From: an uncultured Tenacibaculum sp.
GTDB taxonomy: Bacteria > Bacteroidota > Bacteroidia > Flavobacteriales > Flavobacteriaceae
Assembly (NCBI GenBank): GCA_947497895.1
Contig: CANMIL010000004.1
Span: 124,001-188,000, forward strand
Direction of reading: 5' to 3'
Length of the DNA: 64,000 bases
Shown here: in pieces, positions 10,150 to 18,345 of the stretch
Numbering within the stretch: position 1 is the first letter of the stretch
Layout: each line of letters starts with the position of its first letter
Notes under the pieces: model-generated
What the model was told of the DNA's origin: nothing
Seen by the model: the letters and a program-made list of their open reading frames with translations, nothing else
The model's database searches: none
Translations under genes and position numbers: made by a program

Positions 10150-12252
10150 TTATTTTAATCCTCTTGCTTTTAGCATCGGTTCAGACTTAGGATCTCTTCC
10201 TGCAAAAACACGATACATTTCTGCATAATCCATAGTATTTCCTTTTGATAATACTTCCTCACGGAATTTTTGTCCATTTTGACGATTTAATAATCCGTTA
10301 TTTTTAAACCAATCGTATGCATCATGACTTAACATCTCTGTCCATAAGTATGAATAATATCCAGCTGCATAGCCTCCACTAAAAACATGCGCGAAATAAG
10401 TTGAACGGTATCTTGGAGGTACCTCATCAATTTTTAACTTCATTTTAGCCAAAGCTTCTTCTTCAAACTTCGCTACATCTTCAACCTCAGTATCCGCCGA
10501 AATTGTGTGCCATTGCATATCTAGATTTGAAGAACATAAATTCTCAATAATGGAATAACCTTGATTAAAAGTTCCCGCATTTTTTATCTTTTGAAGTAGT
10601 GCATCAGGAATTACTTCTCCTGTTTCATGGTGCAATGCATAATTATTTAAAACCTGCGGATGCGTTGACCAATTCTCATTAAATTGAGATGGGAATTCCA
10701 CAAAATCTCTGGCAACACTTGTACCTGAAATCGATTCGTATTTTTGATTGGCAAAAAATCCATGTAAGGCATGTCCAAACTCGTGAAATGTTGTTTCTAC
10801 ATTATCAAAACTAATTAACGCTGGTTCACCTTCGGCTGGTTTCGGGTAGTTACAAACATTATAAATTACAGGCTTTTGATTTCGTAATTTCGATTGTTTC
10901 ACAAACGATCCCATCCAAGCTCCTCCTCTTTTACTATCACGAGCAAAAAAATCTCCATAAAACAATCCCAACTTAGAACCATCTTCTTCGAAAATTTCAT
11001 ACACTACTACATCTGGATGATAGGTAGGAATATCAGTACGCTTTTTAAAAGAAAGTCCATACAACTTAGTTGCTGCATAAAAAACACCTTTTTCAAGCAC
11101 ATTTGTTAACTCAAAATATTGTTTTACCTCATCTTCATTCAAACTATACTTTGATTTACGTACTTTCTCTGCATAATGATTCCAATCATATGGAGCCAAT
11201 TTAAAGTCTTTTCCTTCTTTTTTTATTTCCGCCTGAATCTCTTTTGTTTCTGCCGCAGCCTTATCTACCGATCCCGGAATCAATCCATTAAACATTTCAA
11301 AAACCTTATCCGGAGTCGTTGCCATGGTTCCTTGTAGACTCCAACTTGCATAGTTATCAAAACCAAGAATTTTAGCCTTTTTCGCTCTTAGAGTTACCAT
11401 TTTCTTAACTAACTCACTAGTTTCAAAATCTCCAGTATCGGATCTATGAATAGACTTATCAAATAAGGCTTTTCTAGTTTCCCTATTTTCTAAAGATTGT
11501 AATAAAGGTTGTTGTGTGGTATTGATTAACTGAATTTCATACACCCCATCTTTTTCTAAAGAAGCTATTTTTTCCTCGGACAACCCCGCCAATTGCTCCT
11601 TACTTGTTAAAGTTACGCCTCCTTTTTTACTGGCATCTAACAATTTCTTTCCAAAATCATTGGATAAACTTGCAATCTCAGCATTAATCTCTTTTAGCTC
11701 TTTCTTCTTATCTTCCGAAAGGTTCGCCCCAGCCTTTACAAAGTTCTTGTAGTACTCCTTTACTAAATGCTTTGATTCAGCATCAAGATCAGAAGATTCT
11801 AAATTGTTGTAAACTGTTTTAATTCGTTCAAACAATTTCGTATTTAACGAAATTTCATCACGATGTGTTGAAAATTTAGGTGCTAATTCCTTTTGATTTG
11901 CTTTTATCACATCGTTAGTATGCGCTCCTGCTAATGCATAAAAAACAGAGGTCGCCTGATCCAAAACACGATCACTTTCTTCTAATGCTAAAATTGTATT
12001 ATCAAAATTTGGTGCGTCAGTATTCGCAACAATTTTTGCTATTTCTTCATTTTGTACTTCCATTCCTTTTAAAATGGCAGGCATAAAATGTTCATCTTTA
12101 ATTTTTGTAAAATCAGGAGCTCCATAATCTAAAGAACTCTTCGCCAATAAAGGATTTTCGGTGTTAACCATATCTACTGATTCTTTTTTTGTTTTGTTTG
12201 TATTACAACTTGCCATGAATGCCAAGGTCGCAACGAGAATATATTTATTCAT
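10150..12252 (-). CDS. M3-family peptidyl-dipeptidase lipoprotein (Dcp-like)
   Basis: A 700-residue zinc metallopeptidase of family M3. The zinc motif HEFGHALHG sits near residue 490, with the usual downstream Glu-containing helix. Helical regions before it match oligopeptidase A/Dcp. The N-terminus MNKYILVATLAFMASC is a lipoprotein signal with the lipobox ending at Cys16, so the enzyme is probably anchored in the envelope and trims short peptides there. The substrate range cannot be read from sequence. It is the first gene of a probable two-gene unit with the pentapeptide-repeat protein. Confidence 0.93.
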   Translation of the reverse strand: MNKYILVATLAFMASCNTNKTKKESVDMVNTENPLLAKSSLDYGAPDFTKIKDEHFMPAILKGMEVQNEEIAKIVANTDAPNFDNTILALEESDRVLDQATSVFYALAGAHTNDVIKANQKELAPKFSTHRDEISLNTKLFERIKTVYNNLESSDLDAESKHLVKEYYKNFVKAGANLSEDKKKELKEINAEIASLSNDFGKKLLDASKKGGVTLTSKEQLAGLSEEKIASLEKDGVYEIQLINTTQQPLLQSLENRETRKALFDKSIHRSDTGDFETSELVKKMVTLRAKKAKILGFDNYASWSLQGTMATTPDKVFEMFNGLIPGSVDKAAAETKEIQAEIKKEGKDFKLAPYDWNHYAEKVRKSKYSLNEDEVKQYFELTNVLEKGVFYAATKLYGLSFKKRTDIPTYHPDVVVYEIFEEDGSKLGLFYGDFFARDSKRGGAWMGSFVKQSKLRNQKPVIYNVCNYPKPAEGEPALISFDNVETTFHEFGHALHGFFANQKYESISGTSVARDFVEFPSQFNENWSTHPQVLNNYALHHETGEVIPDALLQKIKNAGTFNQGYSIIENLCSSNLDMQWHTISADTEVEDVAKFEEEALAKMKLKIDEVPPRYRSTYFAHVFSGGYAAGYYSYLWTEMLSHDAYDWFKNNGLLNRQNGQKFREEVLSKGNTMDYAEMYRVFAGRDPKSEPMLKARGLK

Positions 12253-12451
12253 TCTGTATTTAAGTTAGTCAATAATGGAATAATATTAAAGCAACTCGTT
12301 AAAGTCAATTTGCCATAAGGTTTTGAAATACCTAGAAATTCATAACAATAATACTGTTTTTATGATTTTTTTAAAAATATTGTATGTACGAATTTCATGT
12401 TAAAGTTTAGAACATACAAAGCCCGTTCTTCTTTTAACAACTTGTTTTTAT

Positions 12452-12482
12452 CAAAAAAAACCTCATTACATACATAATGAGG
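12452..12482 (-). terminator. Intrinsic terminator of thioredoxin-like gene
   Basis: CCTCATTA at 12461-12468 pairs perfectly with TAATGAGG at 12475-12482. On the minus strand the hairpin is followed by eight T, right after the stop at 12509. The remaining 12253-12451 stretch shows no gene. Confidence 0.85.
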
Positions 12483-12508
12483 CTTTTTTAAATTCTTATT
12501 TCCTAAAA

Positions 12509-13012
12509 TTATCGAACAACAGCTTTTTTCACTGTCGTCTTCATACGTTTTTCTTGATTTCCTACCCACTTATCAATGATAACTCCATTCTTGTTAATCA
12601 CGAAAAAAGAAGGGTACTTGTTGACACCATAGGCCTTTTTAATTTTTTCTTTGTCCTGCACTTTCCACATGGTAGCACATTTAAAATCAATTTTTAAACG
12701 CTTTGCTATCTCATACCACTTGGCTTTTTTCTCATCGCCATGCACCGAAATAACTTTGAGTTTGGAACCATACTTCTTTTGAAGTTCTTGCATATGTGGA
12801 TAGGTCTTCCAACATGATCCACAATAAGTAGCTGTAAAATTTAAGAGTATGTTTTTTTTCTTTTTAAACTGAGAAAGCCTAATATATCGTTTCGTCTTCA
12901 CATCATAACCTTTGAAATCAACAGCTTTATCGCCAACTTCAAGATTTTGACTTTTCATAATGGGGGAAAAACTAAACGTAAACATTAGAAATAAAATAAA
13001 TTTATTCTTCAT
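12509..13012 (-). CDS. Exported TlpA/thioredoxin-like protein
   Basis: A 167-residue protein with a signal peptide (MKNKFILFLMFTFSFSPIMKSQ) and a thioredoxin-fold AhpC/TSA-TlpA domain. The redox pair is Cys64 and Cys67 in FTATYCGSCWKT. The cis-proline region is KYPSFFVINKNG near residue 137. Such proteins reduce disulfides or act in thiol handling in the periplasm. It is a single gene between terminators. The CGSC active site is less common than CxPC but is a normal variant. Confidence 0.88.
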   Translation of the reverse strand: MKNKFILFLMFTFSFSPIMKSQNLEVGDKAVDFKGYDVKTKRYIRLSQFKKKKNILLNFTATYCGSCWKTYPHMQELQKKYGSKLKVISVHGDEKKAKWYEIAKRLKIDFKCATMWKVQDKEKIKKAYGVNKYPSFFVINKNGVIIDKWVGNQEKRMKTTVKKAVVR

Positions 13013-13155
13013 GGGGGATTATTTACGGTTTGTGTTCGCAATTTATTAAAACTCCCCTGTACTAAAATGTTAAATTTTCCTTAGTTCTTAACAAGTTCCA
13101 ACGAACTCAATGAAGAAGAAAAACTTAAACCTTTTATTTCTAATTTAAATCACTC

Positions 13156-14013
13156 TTAAACAGCTTTTAAACTTAAATCTAAATTATATACGGAATGTGT
13201 TAACGCTCCTGAAGAGATGAAATCAACACCACATTCGGCATATTCTCTTATTGTTTTTTCGTTAATTCCACCTGAAGATTCTGTTAAACATGTGTCTCCA
13301 ATTAGTGCTACTGCCTTACGAGTATCTTCGTAATTGAAATTGTCAATCAAAATACGATACACACCTTCATTTGAAAGAATTTCTTTAATCTCTTCAAGAT
13401 TCCTCGCCTCTACAATAATTTTAATATCAAGTCCTTTTTCAGCTAAATAAGTCTTTGTTTTGGTTATGGCTTGCGTAATTCCTCCAGCAAAATCGATATG
13501 GTTATCTTTAATCATTACCATATCATATAATGCGAATCTATGATTTTCACCTCCTCCAATTTTCACGGCCCATTTCTCTAAGGCTCTAATTCCTGGAGTT
13601 GTTTTACGAGTATCCAATACTTTGGTTTTAGTTCCTTCTAAAAGGTCAGCAAAAAAACGTGTTTTAGTTGCAATCGCACTCATACGTTGCATAGCATTTA
13701 AAACTAAGCGTTCAGCCTGTAATATTGATTGAGAACTACCTGATACATAAAAAGCAATATCTCCATATTTTACTTTTTCACCATCTTGAATTAATGTTTC
13801 TACTTCTAAGTTTTCATCAACATAAGCAAATACCTTTTTAGCAAACTCGATTCCTGCAATAATTCCTTCATCTTTTACTAAAAGTTTCGCCTTTCCGGTT
13901 GCATCTTTTGGAATGCACGATAAGGAAGTGTGGTCTCCATCTCCAATATCCTCACGAATAGCATTAGCAATAATTAAATCTAATTCTTTGTTAAATTGTT
14001 CTTTTGAAATCAT
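13156..14013 (-). CDS. nadC: Nicotinate-nucleotide pyrophosphorylase (carboxylating)
   Basis: Quinolinate phosphoribosyltransferase of de novo NAD synthesis: quinolinate plus PRPP gives nicotinate mononucleotide, CO2 and PPi. It has 285 residues, normal length. Family motifs include LDTRKTTPGIRALEKWAVKI, GGENHRFALYDMVMIKDNH and the phosphate-binding ESSGGI. It is a monocistronic-looking gene in this window, with no nadA or nadB adjacent. The start is the first ATG and gives the usual N-terminus. Confidence 0.97.
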   Translation of the reverse strand: MISKEQFNKELDLIIANAIREDIGDGDHTSLSCIPKDATGKAKLLVKDEGIIAGIEFAKKVFAYVDENLEVETLIQDGEKVKYGDIAFYVSGSSQSILQAERLVLNAMQRMSAIATKTRFFADLLEGTKTKVLDTRKTTPGIRALEKWAVKIGGGENHRFALYDMVMIKDNHIDFAGGITQAITKTKTYLAEKGLDIKIIVEARNLEEIKEILSNEGVYRILIDNFNYEDTRKAVALIGDTCLTESSGGINEKTIREYAECGVDFISSGALTHSVYNLDLSLKAV

Positions 14014-14193
14014 AGTATTGAATTGTTCTGTAAAAATAGCAATCTATTTTTAGTTTAGAGCTGACTATTTTTAATTCTCTTAGATTCTACAAAAATTTAG
14101 ATTTATGATTTTTTTAAGTTCAAATTACATTGAATAAATTAATTTTCAGTTCCCAAAAAATTACTGAATCACAGAAATCAATCTCGTTAATAA

Positions 14194-14937
14194 ATGAAAA
14201 AGATAATAATTGTTATAACCATATTAATTAGCTATTCTATTTTCTCTCAAGAGTCTATAAATGGTAGCAATTCGGTAAAATTTTACAACTCTATTCTTTT
14301 CTATACTCCGAAAACTTTAAACTATAAAACGGTTCATAAGATAAACGACATTGAATTTGAATCTAAAAACTTCAACAACTTACATCGACTTCGATTACTC
14401 TCTTGGATTGTAAGGACAGAAAAAGACAAAAATTGGATAAAAAATAGAATCGATGAAATGGTAATTGCACTTTTTTTAGATGGAAAAAAAATCTTACTAA
14501 CTCAAAAAAATAATGGGGGTAATAGAATTACAAACTATTACGATTTTATAAGACTTAATAACCACTCTATTTTAAACCTAAATTTATTTCATAATTGTAC
14601 AGACGGTCATCTGGATAAATTCTTCGTAAATATATTTAACAAAAAAATGCTAGAACTCTTACAAATTAAAGAATCTGATCTATTCACTCATTCGTTCATT
14701 GGTATATTTAAAAATAAAAGTCTTTCTAGGTTAACAATTACTGAAGATCGTAAATATATTTTATCTATTGAAAGACGTATTTTTTTAGGTATTTGGGAAA
14801 ACGATAAAAATGTATTACAACTATACGATGAAAACAAACAAATGAAATTATACTCTTTTGAATTAACGAAAAATAAGAAGAAGCTGATCTCTTCAAACGG
14901 TAAATTAAAGTTGAAAAGAATTTGTACTTCTAATTGA
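14194..14937 (+). CDS. Secreted protein of unknown function
   Basis: A 247-residue protein with a clear signal peptide (MKKIIIVITILISYSIFSQ) and a mature part rich in Lys, Asn and Ile. I do not recognise a family. The C-terminal part, from about residue 180, alternates short beta-type stretches (LTITEDRKYILSIERR, GIWENDKNVLQLYDENKQ) as in small lipocalin-like or NlpE-like barrels, which is only a resemblance. It is flanked by nadC (divergent) and the Lgt-like operon promoter. Confidence 0.7.
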   Translation: MKKIIIVITILISYSIFSQESINGSNSVKFYNSILFYTPKTLNYKTVHKINDIEFESKNFNNLHRLRLLSWIVRTEKDKNWIKNRIDEMVIALFLDGKKILLTQKNNGGNRITNYYDFIRLNNHSILNLNLFHNCTDGHLDKFFVNIFNKKMLELLQIKESDLFTHSFIGIFKNKSLSRLTITEDRKYILSIERRIFLGIWENDKNVLQLYDENKQMKLYSFELTKNKKKLISSNGKLKLKRICTSN

Positions 14938-14993
14938 AAAAACACACACTCTCTTACGAATAACAACTAATAACCAACGGACATTATATTATT

Positions 14994-15024
14994 TTGCCTT
15001 GTTAATTTTGAATTGCTATTTTTA
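14994..15024 (+). promoter_or_regulatory. Candidate promoter of the Lgt-like/radical SAM operon
   Basis: TTG at 14994-14996 and TATTTTTA at 15017-15024 are 20 bases apart, matching TTG-N17-23-TAnnTTTG except for the last base. It predicts a leader of about 55 bases before the TTG start at 15085. Confidence 0.55.
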
Positions 15025-15084
15025 GAAAACAACATAAATTGAGTCTATAATTCAGACAAACATCAAACTTAAAAACTAGAAAAA

Positions 15085-15828
15085 TTGACTATACCTTTTG
15101 AGCCTACTATTTTCAATATTCCAATTAATGTCCATTTGATATTGGAATATTTGGCCTTTTTTCTTGGCTATCGCTATTATGTATGGTTGCGAAAAAACAC
15201 ACAAGATAAAATATCTAGTCAAAATAGATTGTCCATTATACTCGGGGCTATTTTAGGAGCTTTTTTAGGTTCTCGACTTAGTGGTTATTTTGAGAACCCA
15301 ATACTTACTTTTTCTGCGAAAACCATCATCGATTTATTCAATACTAAATCTATCATGGGCGGATTATTTGGCGGGTTACTTGGCGTTGAAATTGCTAAAA
15401 AGATTATCGGAGAAAAACATTCATCTGGAGATTTATTTACTTTTCCTATTATCCTTGGAATTATGATTGGTAGAGTGGGCTGTTTTTTAATGGGGGTTAA
15501 GGAGTTTACTTATGGAACCAAAACCAACTTTATAACCGGAATGGATTTAGGTGACGGCTTCCTACGCCATCCTATTGCATTATATGAAATTGTATTTCTA
15601 CTCTTCTTATTTTTCTCCTTAAAAAAAATAAAGAAATACACACAAAAAGAGAATGGTTTATTATTCAAACTATTTATGCTTTCTTATTTCGGATTTCGCT
15701 TTTGTATTGAATTTATAAAACCAAATGTATTTTATACATTATATTTAAGTAGTATTCAATGGCTCTGCGTCATATGTTGGATTTACTATTTACCTACCTT
15801 AAACAAACTAATAAAAAATGCCAGTTAG
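15085..15828 (+). CDS. Divergent prolipoprotein diacylglyceryl transferase (Lgt)-like membrane protein
   Basis: A 247-residue polytopic membrane protein with the Lgt skeleton: IMGGLFGGLLG (90-100), the signature-like GRVGCFLMG (129-137), RHPIALYE (161-168) and FGFRFCIEF (202-210). True Lgt moves diacylglycerol from phosphatidylglycerol to a lipoprotein cysteine. Here the position of E. coli His103 (SFHGG) is Met91 (SIMGG) and that of Asn146 is Cys133, so ordinary Lgt activity is doubtful. Translation begins at TTG 15085; no in-frame ATG lies near. The stop overlaps the radical SAM start by 11 bases, pointing to translational coupling. A lipid-handling partner for that enzyme is my inference. 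Confidence 0.82.
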   Translation: MTIPFEPTIFNIPINVHLILEYLAFFLGYRYYVWLRKNTQDKISSQNRLSIILGAILGAFLGSRLSGYFENPILTFSAKTIIDLFNTKSIMGGLFGGLLGVEIAKKIIGEKHSSGDLFTFPIILGIMIGRVGCFLMGVKEFTYGTKTNFITGMDLGDGFLRHPIALYEIVFLLFLFFSLKKIKKYTQKENGLLFKLFMLSYFGFRFCIEFIKPNVFYTLYLSSIQWLCVICWIYYLPTLNKLIKNAS

Positions 15829-17212
15829 AAAATATACATATTACGACTATACCTTAAGCTTATGTCCTGAGTGTTTAACACGAGTAGATGCCAAAATTGT
15901 TTTTGAAAAGAATAAGGTATATATGCTAAAAAGATGTAAAGAACATGGTACTTCTAAAGTACTAATTGCTGATGATATTGAATACTACAAAAACATACGT
16001 AATTATAATAAACCTTCTGAAACTCCTTATAAATTCAACACAAAAACTGATTATGGCTGTCCTTATGACTGTGGATTATGCCCTGATCACGAACAACATT
16101 CTTGTTTAACTATTATAGAAATTACCGATCGTTGTAATTTAACCTGCCCTACTTGTTATGCAGGCTCCTCTCCTACTTATGGGAGACATAGAACATTGGA
16201 AGAAGTAAAAAACATGCTCGATACTATTGTTGAAAATGAGAAAGAGCCTGATGTAGTACAAATTAGTGGTGGAGAGCCAACGTTGCATCCTGATTTTTTT
16301 GAAATTCTTGATTATGCAAAATCTTTACCCATTAAACACTTAATGGTAAATACCAACGGAATTAAAATTGCTCAAGATTTCCAATTTGCTAAGCGACTAA
16401 AAAGCTATACTCCAGATTTTGAAATTTATCTTCAATTTGATTCCTTTAAAGAGGAAGTTCTCACTTCAATGCGTGGTGCTAAACTCACTAAAATTAGAAA
16501 AAAAGCACTCGAACACTTAAATGAATTGAACCTATCAACAACTTTAGTTGTTACTTTGCAAAAAGGACTTAATGACGATGAAATAGGAACCATTATTGAT
16601 TATGGGCTGCAACAGAAATGTGTTCGCGGAGTAACTTTTCAACCAACACAAATAGCAGGAAGACTCGATAATTTTAATCATGAAAAAGATAGAATTACCT
16701 TAACAGAAGTTAGAAGAAAAATATTAGAACAAACAGAAATTTTCACTCCTGAAGATATCATACCTGTTCCATGTAACCCTGATGCTTTGGCCATGGGATA
16801 CGTCTTGAAGTTAGATAGTAATAATATTCCCCTAACACGTTATATAGATCCTTCGGATTTATTGGACATCAGTAAAAACACCATAGTATACGAACAAGAC
16901 GAGCAGTTACATGAACGCATGTTTGAAATATTTAGTACAGGAACCTCAACAGACAAAGCCTCTGCTAAACTCCATAGCTTACTTTGTTGCTTGCCTTTTG
17001 TAGAAGCCCCTGACCTTGGTTATGATAATTTATTTAGGATTATTATCATGCAATTTATTGATGCTCATAATTTCGATGTTCGTGCAATAAAAAAATCATG
17101 TGTACATATTGTAAATAAAGACAATAAAATTATACCTTTTGAAACAATGAATCTTTTTTATAGAGATAACAAACAACAACGTTTGGAAGAATTACGTGCT
17201 GAAAATTTATAA
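15818..17212 (+). CDS. Radical SAM protein of the COG1964/MJ0619 (tetraether lipid synthase-like) family
   Basis: A 464-residue radical SAM enzyme. The SAM-cluster motif CNLTCPTC gives Cys106, Cys110 and Cys113, and GGEPT is at 151-155. Extra cysteines lie upstream: Cys16/Cys19/Cys40 (CPEC then KRCKEHG) and Cys81/Cys85/Cys88/Cys96 (GCPYDCGLCPDH); further ones are Cys319 (VPCNPD), Cys390-391 and Cys428 (SCVHIV). This layout is that of COG1964/MJ0619, whose archaeal member joins lipid tails to make tetraethers and carries auxiliary iron-sulfur clusters and a rubredoxin-like iron. The bacterial substrate is unknown. It sits between an Lgt-like gene (overlap 11 bases) and a small membrane protein (26 bases on). 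Confidence 0.88.
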   Translation: MPVRKYTYYDYTLSLCPECLTRVDAKIVFEKNKVYMLKRCKEHGTSKVLIADDIEYYKNIRNYNKPSETPYKFNTKTDYGCPYDCGLCPDHEQHSCLTIIEITDRCNLTCPTCYAGSSPTYGRHRTLEEVKNMLDTIVENEKEPDVVQISGGEPTLHPDFFEILDYAKSLPIKHLMVNTNGIKIAQDFQFAKRLKSYTPDFEIYLQFDSFKEEVLTSMRGAKLTKIRKKALEHLNELNLSTTLVVTLQKGLNDDEIGTIIDYGLQQKCVRGVTFQPTQIAGRLDNFNHEKDRITLTEVRRKILEQTEIFTPEDIIPVPCNPDALAMGYVLKLDSNNIPLTRYIDPSDLLDISKNTIVYEQDEQLHERMFEIFSTGTSTDKASAKLHSLLCCLPFVEAPDLGYDNLFRIIIMQFIDAHNFDVRAIKKSCVHIVNKDNKIIPFETMNLFYRDNKQQRLEELRAENL

Positions 17213-17238
17213 AATGAATCACTTTTTAAAAATATATT

Positions 17239-17442
17239 ATGATAAGAGCATTAGAAGTTGGAGATTTAAGCGGGCTAGTTTTTATGTTAATCGCTTTAAT
17301 GATAGTACCACCAATCATTTTATCAGTGATTGGGGCTGCCATACGTAAGAAGTACCCTACAGGAGCCAAGGTTTTATATATTTTAGCAGGATTATACCTG
17401 CTCGTTGGACTTGGAATATGCGGAACCCTAATTGCTGGATAA
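17239..17442 (+). CDS. Small two-helix membrane protein
   Basis: A 67-residue protein with two hydrophobic helices (about 11-34 and 45-66) separated by a basic loop, IRKKYPTGAK. I do not recognise a named family. It follows the radical SAM gene by 26 bases on the same strand and precedes the operon terminator, so it probably belongs to the same unit and could anchor or assist the enzyme pair. That role is inferred from position only. Confidence 0.7.
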   Translation: MIRALEVGDLSGLVFMLIALMIVPPIILSVIGAAIRKKYPTGAKVLYILAGLYLLVGLGICGTLIAG

Positions 17443-17449
17443 AACTTCT

Positions 17450-17530
17450 ATGATGTGACTTCTATTTATAATCGGTGTCATACTAGTAAACATAATTGGG
17501 GGACGTAATATAAATTACAGAAGGGAATAA
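17450..17530 (+). pseudogene. Possible broken micro-gene with in-frame TGA at codon 3
   Basis: Seven bases after the previous stop, ATG ATG TGA is followed in the same frame by a hydrophobic stretch, LLFIIGVILVNIIGG, then RNINYRRE and a stop at 17528-17530, exactly where the terminator hairpin begins. Restoring the TGA to TGG would give a 26-residue membrane peptide. It may be chance; the hydrophobic run ending at the terminator is the only support. Confidence 0.25.
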
Positions 17531-17570
17531 CAAAGGTATATTTTTATATACCTTTTGTTCTTTTAAGCTT
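17529..17570 (+). terminator. Intrinsic terminator of the Lgt-like/radical SAM operon
   Basis: AAAGGTATA at 17532-17540 pairs with TATACCTTT at 17547-17555, extended by flanking AAC/GTT, and is followed by T-rich sequence. Confidence 0.7.
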
Positions 17571-17762
17571 TTTTATCTATTCAAAACTGTCTCTTTCTAC
17601 TTTCCGTTTAAATGATTTGTGTATTCATTTATACTACATACTAATTTTCAAGTTTATAAGAGCATAATATTGCATACTCTTATTCATTTATATCACCAAT
17701 GCCGATAGCGAGGTGTTTTAAAATAACTTGTTATCGGCTATAAATCATCACAAGGGATGGTT

Positions 17763-17785
17763 GGCTCCTTCGGGAGCTTTTTTTA
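17763..17785 (+). terminator. Orphan terminator hairpin with TTCG loop
   Basis: GCTCC (17764-17768), a TTCG tetraloop and GGAGC (17773-17777) are followed by a run of eight T. No gene lies within 300 bases upstream; a GCCGATA/TATCGGC inverted repeat lies about 60 bases upstream. Confidence 0.75.
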
Positions 17786-17949
17786 TTTATGAGAAATACA
17801 ACTATTTCTTTACTCATGAATATCCCTAAAATTGACTACATGCTTTTACTAGTATGATACACTGGGAATTACTATATCCAAATAGTAATTTCACCTATTT
17901 CACTACTAAACAATTATTTACATCTTTGACTCGTAGTAGATTAGTTTTC

Positions 17950-18022
17950 CTGCGTATTAACCAAGCTTCACTAACTATCCGATATTCCCTCATTCATGAC
18001 AGAGTTGATACGCAGTTTTTTT
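17950..18022 (+). terminator. Long-loop hairpin followed by seven T
   Basis: CTGCGTATTAAC (17950-17961) pairs over 12 bases, with one G-U, with GTTGATACGCAG (18004-18015), then seven T. The 42-base loop is unusual for a terminator; the element could be a closed small RNA. Confidence 0.5.
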
Positions 18023-18197
18023 CTAAATTATTTTTAAGAGTCAACTCTCTCTCTATAAAATATTTACTTTTTCCATGATAAATTTCTCTCAAATTTTCTC
18101 TACTTTTTTTTAGGGTTAACTAAATAACGATTGTTTTACTGATCCATAATAAAATGTTTACAGGGGAAACAAAAACATTTTAGACGTTGATAAATTT

Positions 18198-18224
18198 GAG
18201 CTTCCAGAAATGGAAGCTCTTTTT
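18198..18224 (+). terminator. Orphan terminator hairpin
   Basis: GAGCTTCC (18198-18205) pairs perfectly with GGAAGCTC (18212-18219) around a six-base loop, followed by five T. No gene precedes it; a 9-bp stem at 18151-18181 lies just upstream. Confidence 0.75.
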
Positions 18225-18345
18225 AAATAAATACTTACTTCTAACGAATACTCAATATTCAATTACGAATAATAATCACTCACTTTATAAAACTCTTAGT
18301 CTACTATTTTTATTGAAAATGATTACTCTAATATTTATCTGAATT

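Larger units (their letters stand above)
17571..18345. other. Coding-free stretch with orphan terminator hairpins
   Basis: No open frame here looks coding: the only long one (17854-18078) lacks a signal, a family or a fitting start. The stretch instead holds an inverted repeat GCCGATA (17701-17707)/TATCGGC (17732-17738) and three terminator-like hairpins at 17763, 17950 and 18198, all on the plus strand and none directly after a gene. A 9-bp perfect stem AAAATGTTT (18151-18159)/AAACATTTT (18173-18181) precedes the last. Small RNAs or remains of lost genes are possible. Confidence 0.5.

Noticed and set aside
12360..12569. 69-codon minus-strand frame
   Set aside because: It overlaps the C-terminus of the thioredoxin-like gene and runs through that gene's terminator hairpin.
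17854..18078. 74-codon open frame in the coding-free stretch
   Set aside because: It contains the terminator-like hairpin at 17950-18022, has no signal, family or good start, and reads like translated AT-rich intergenic DNA.
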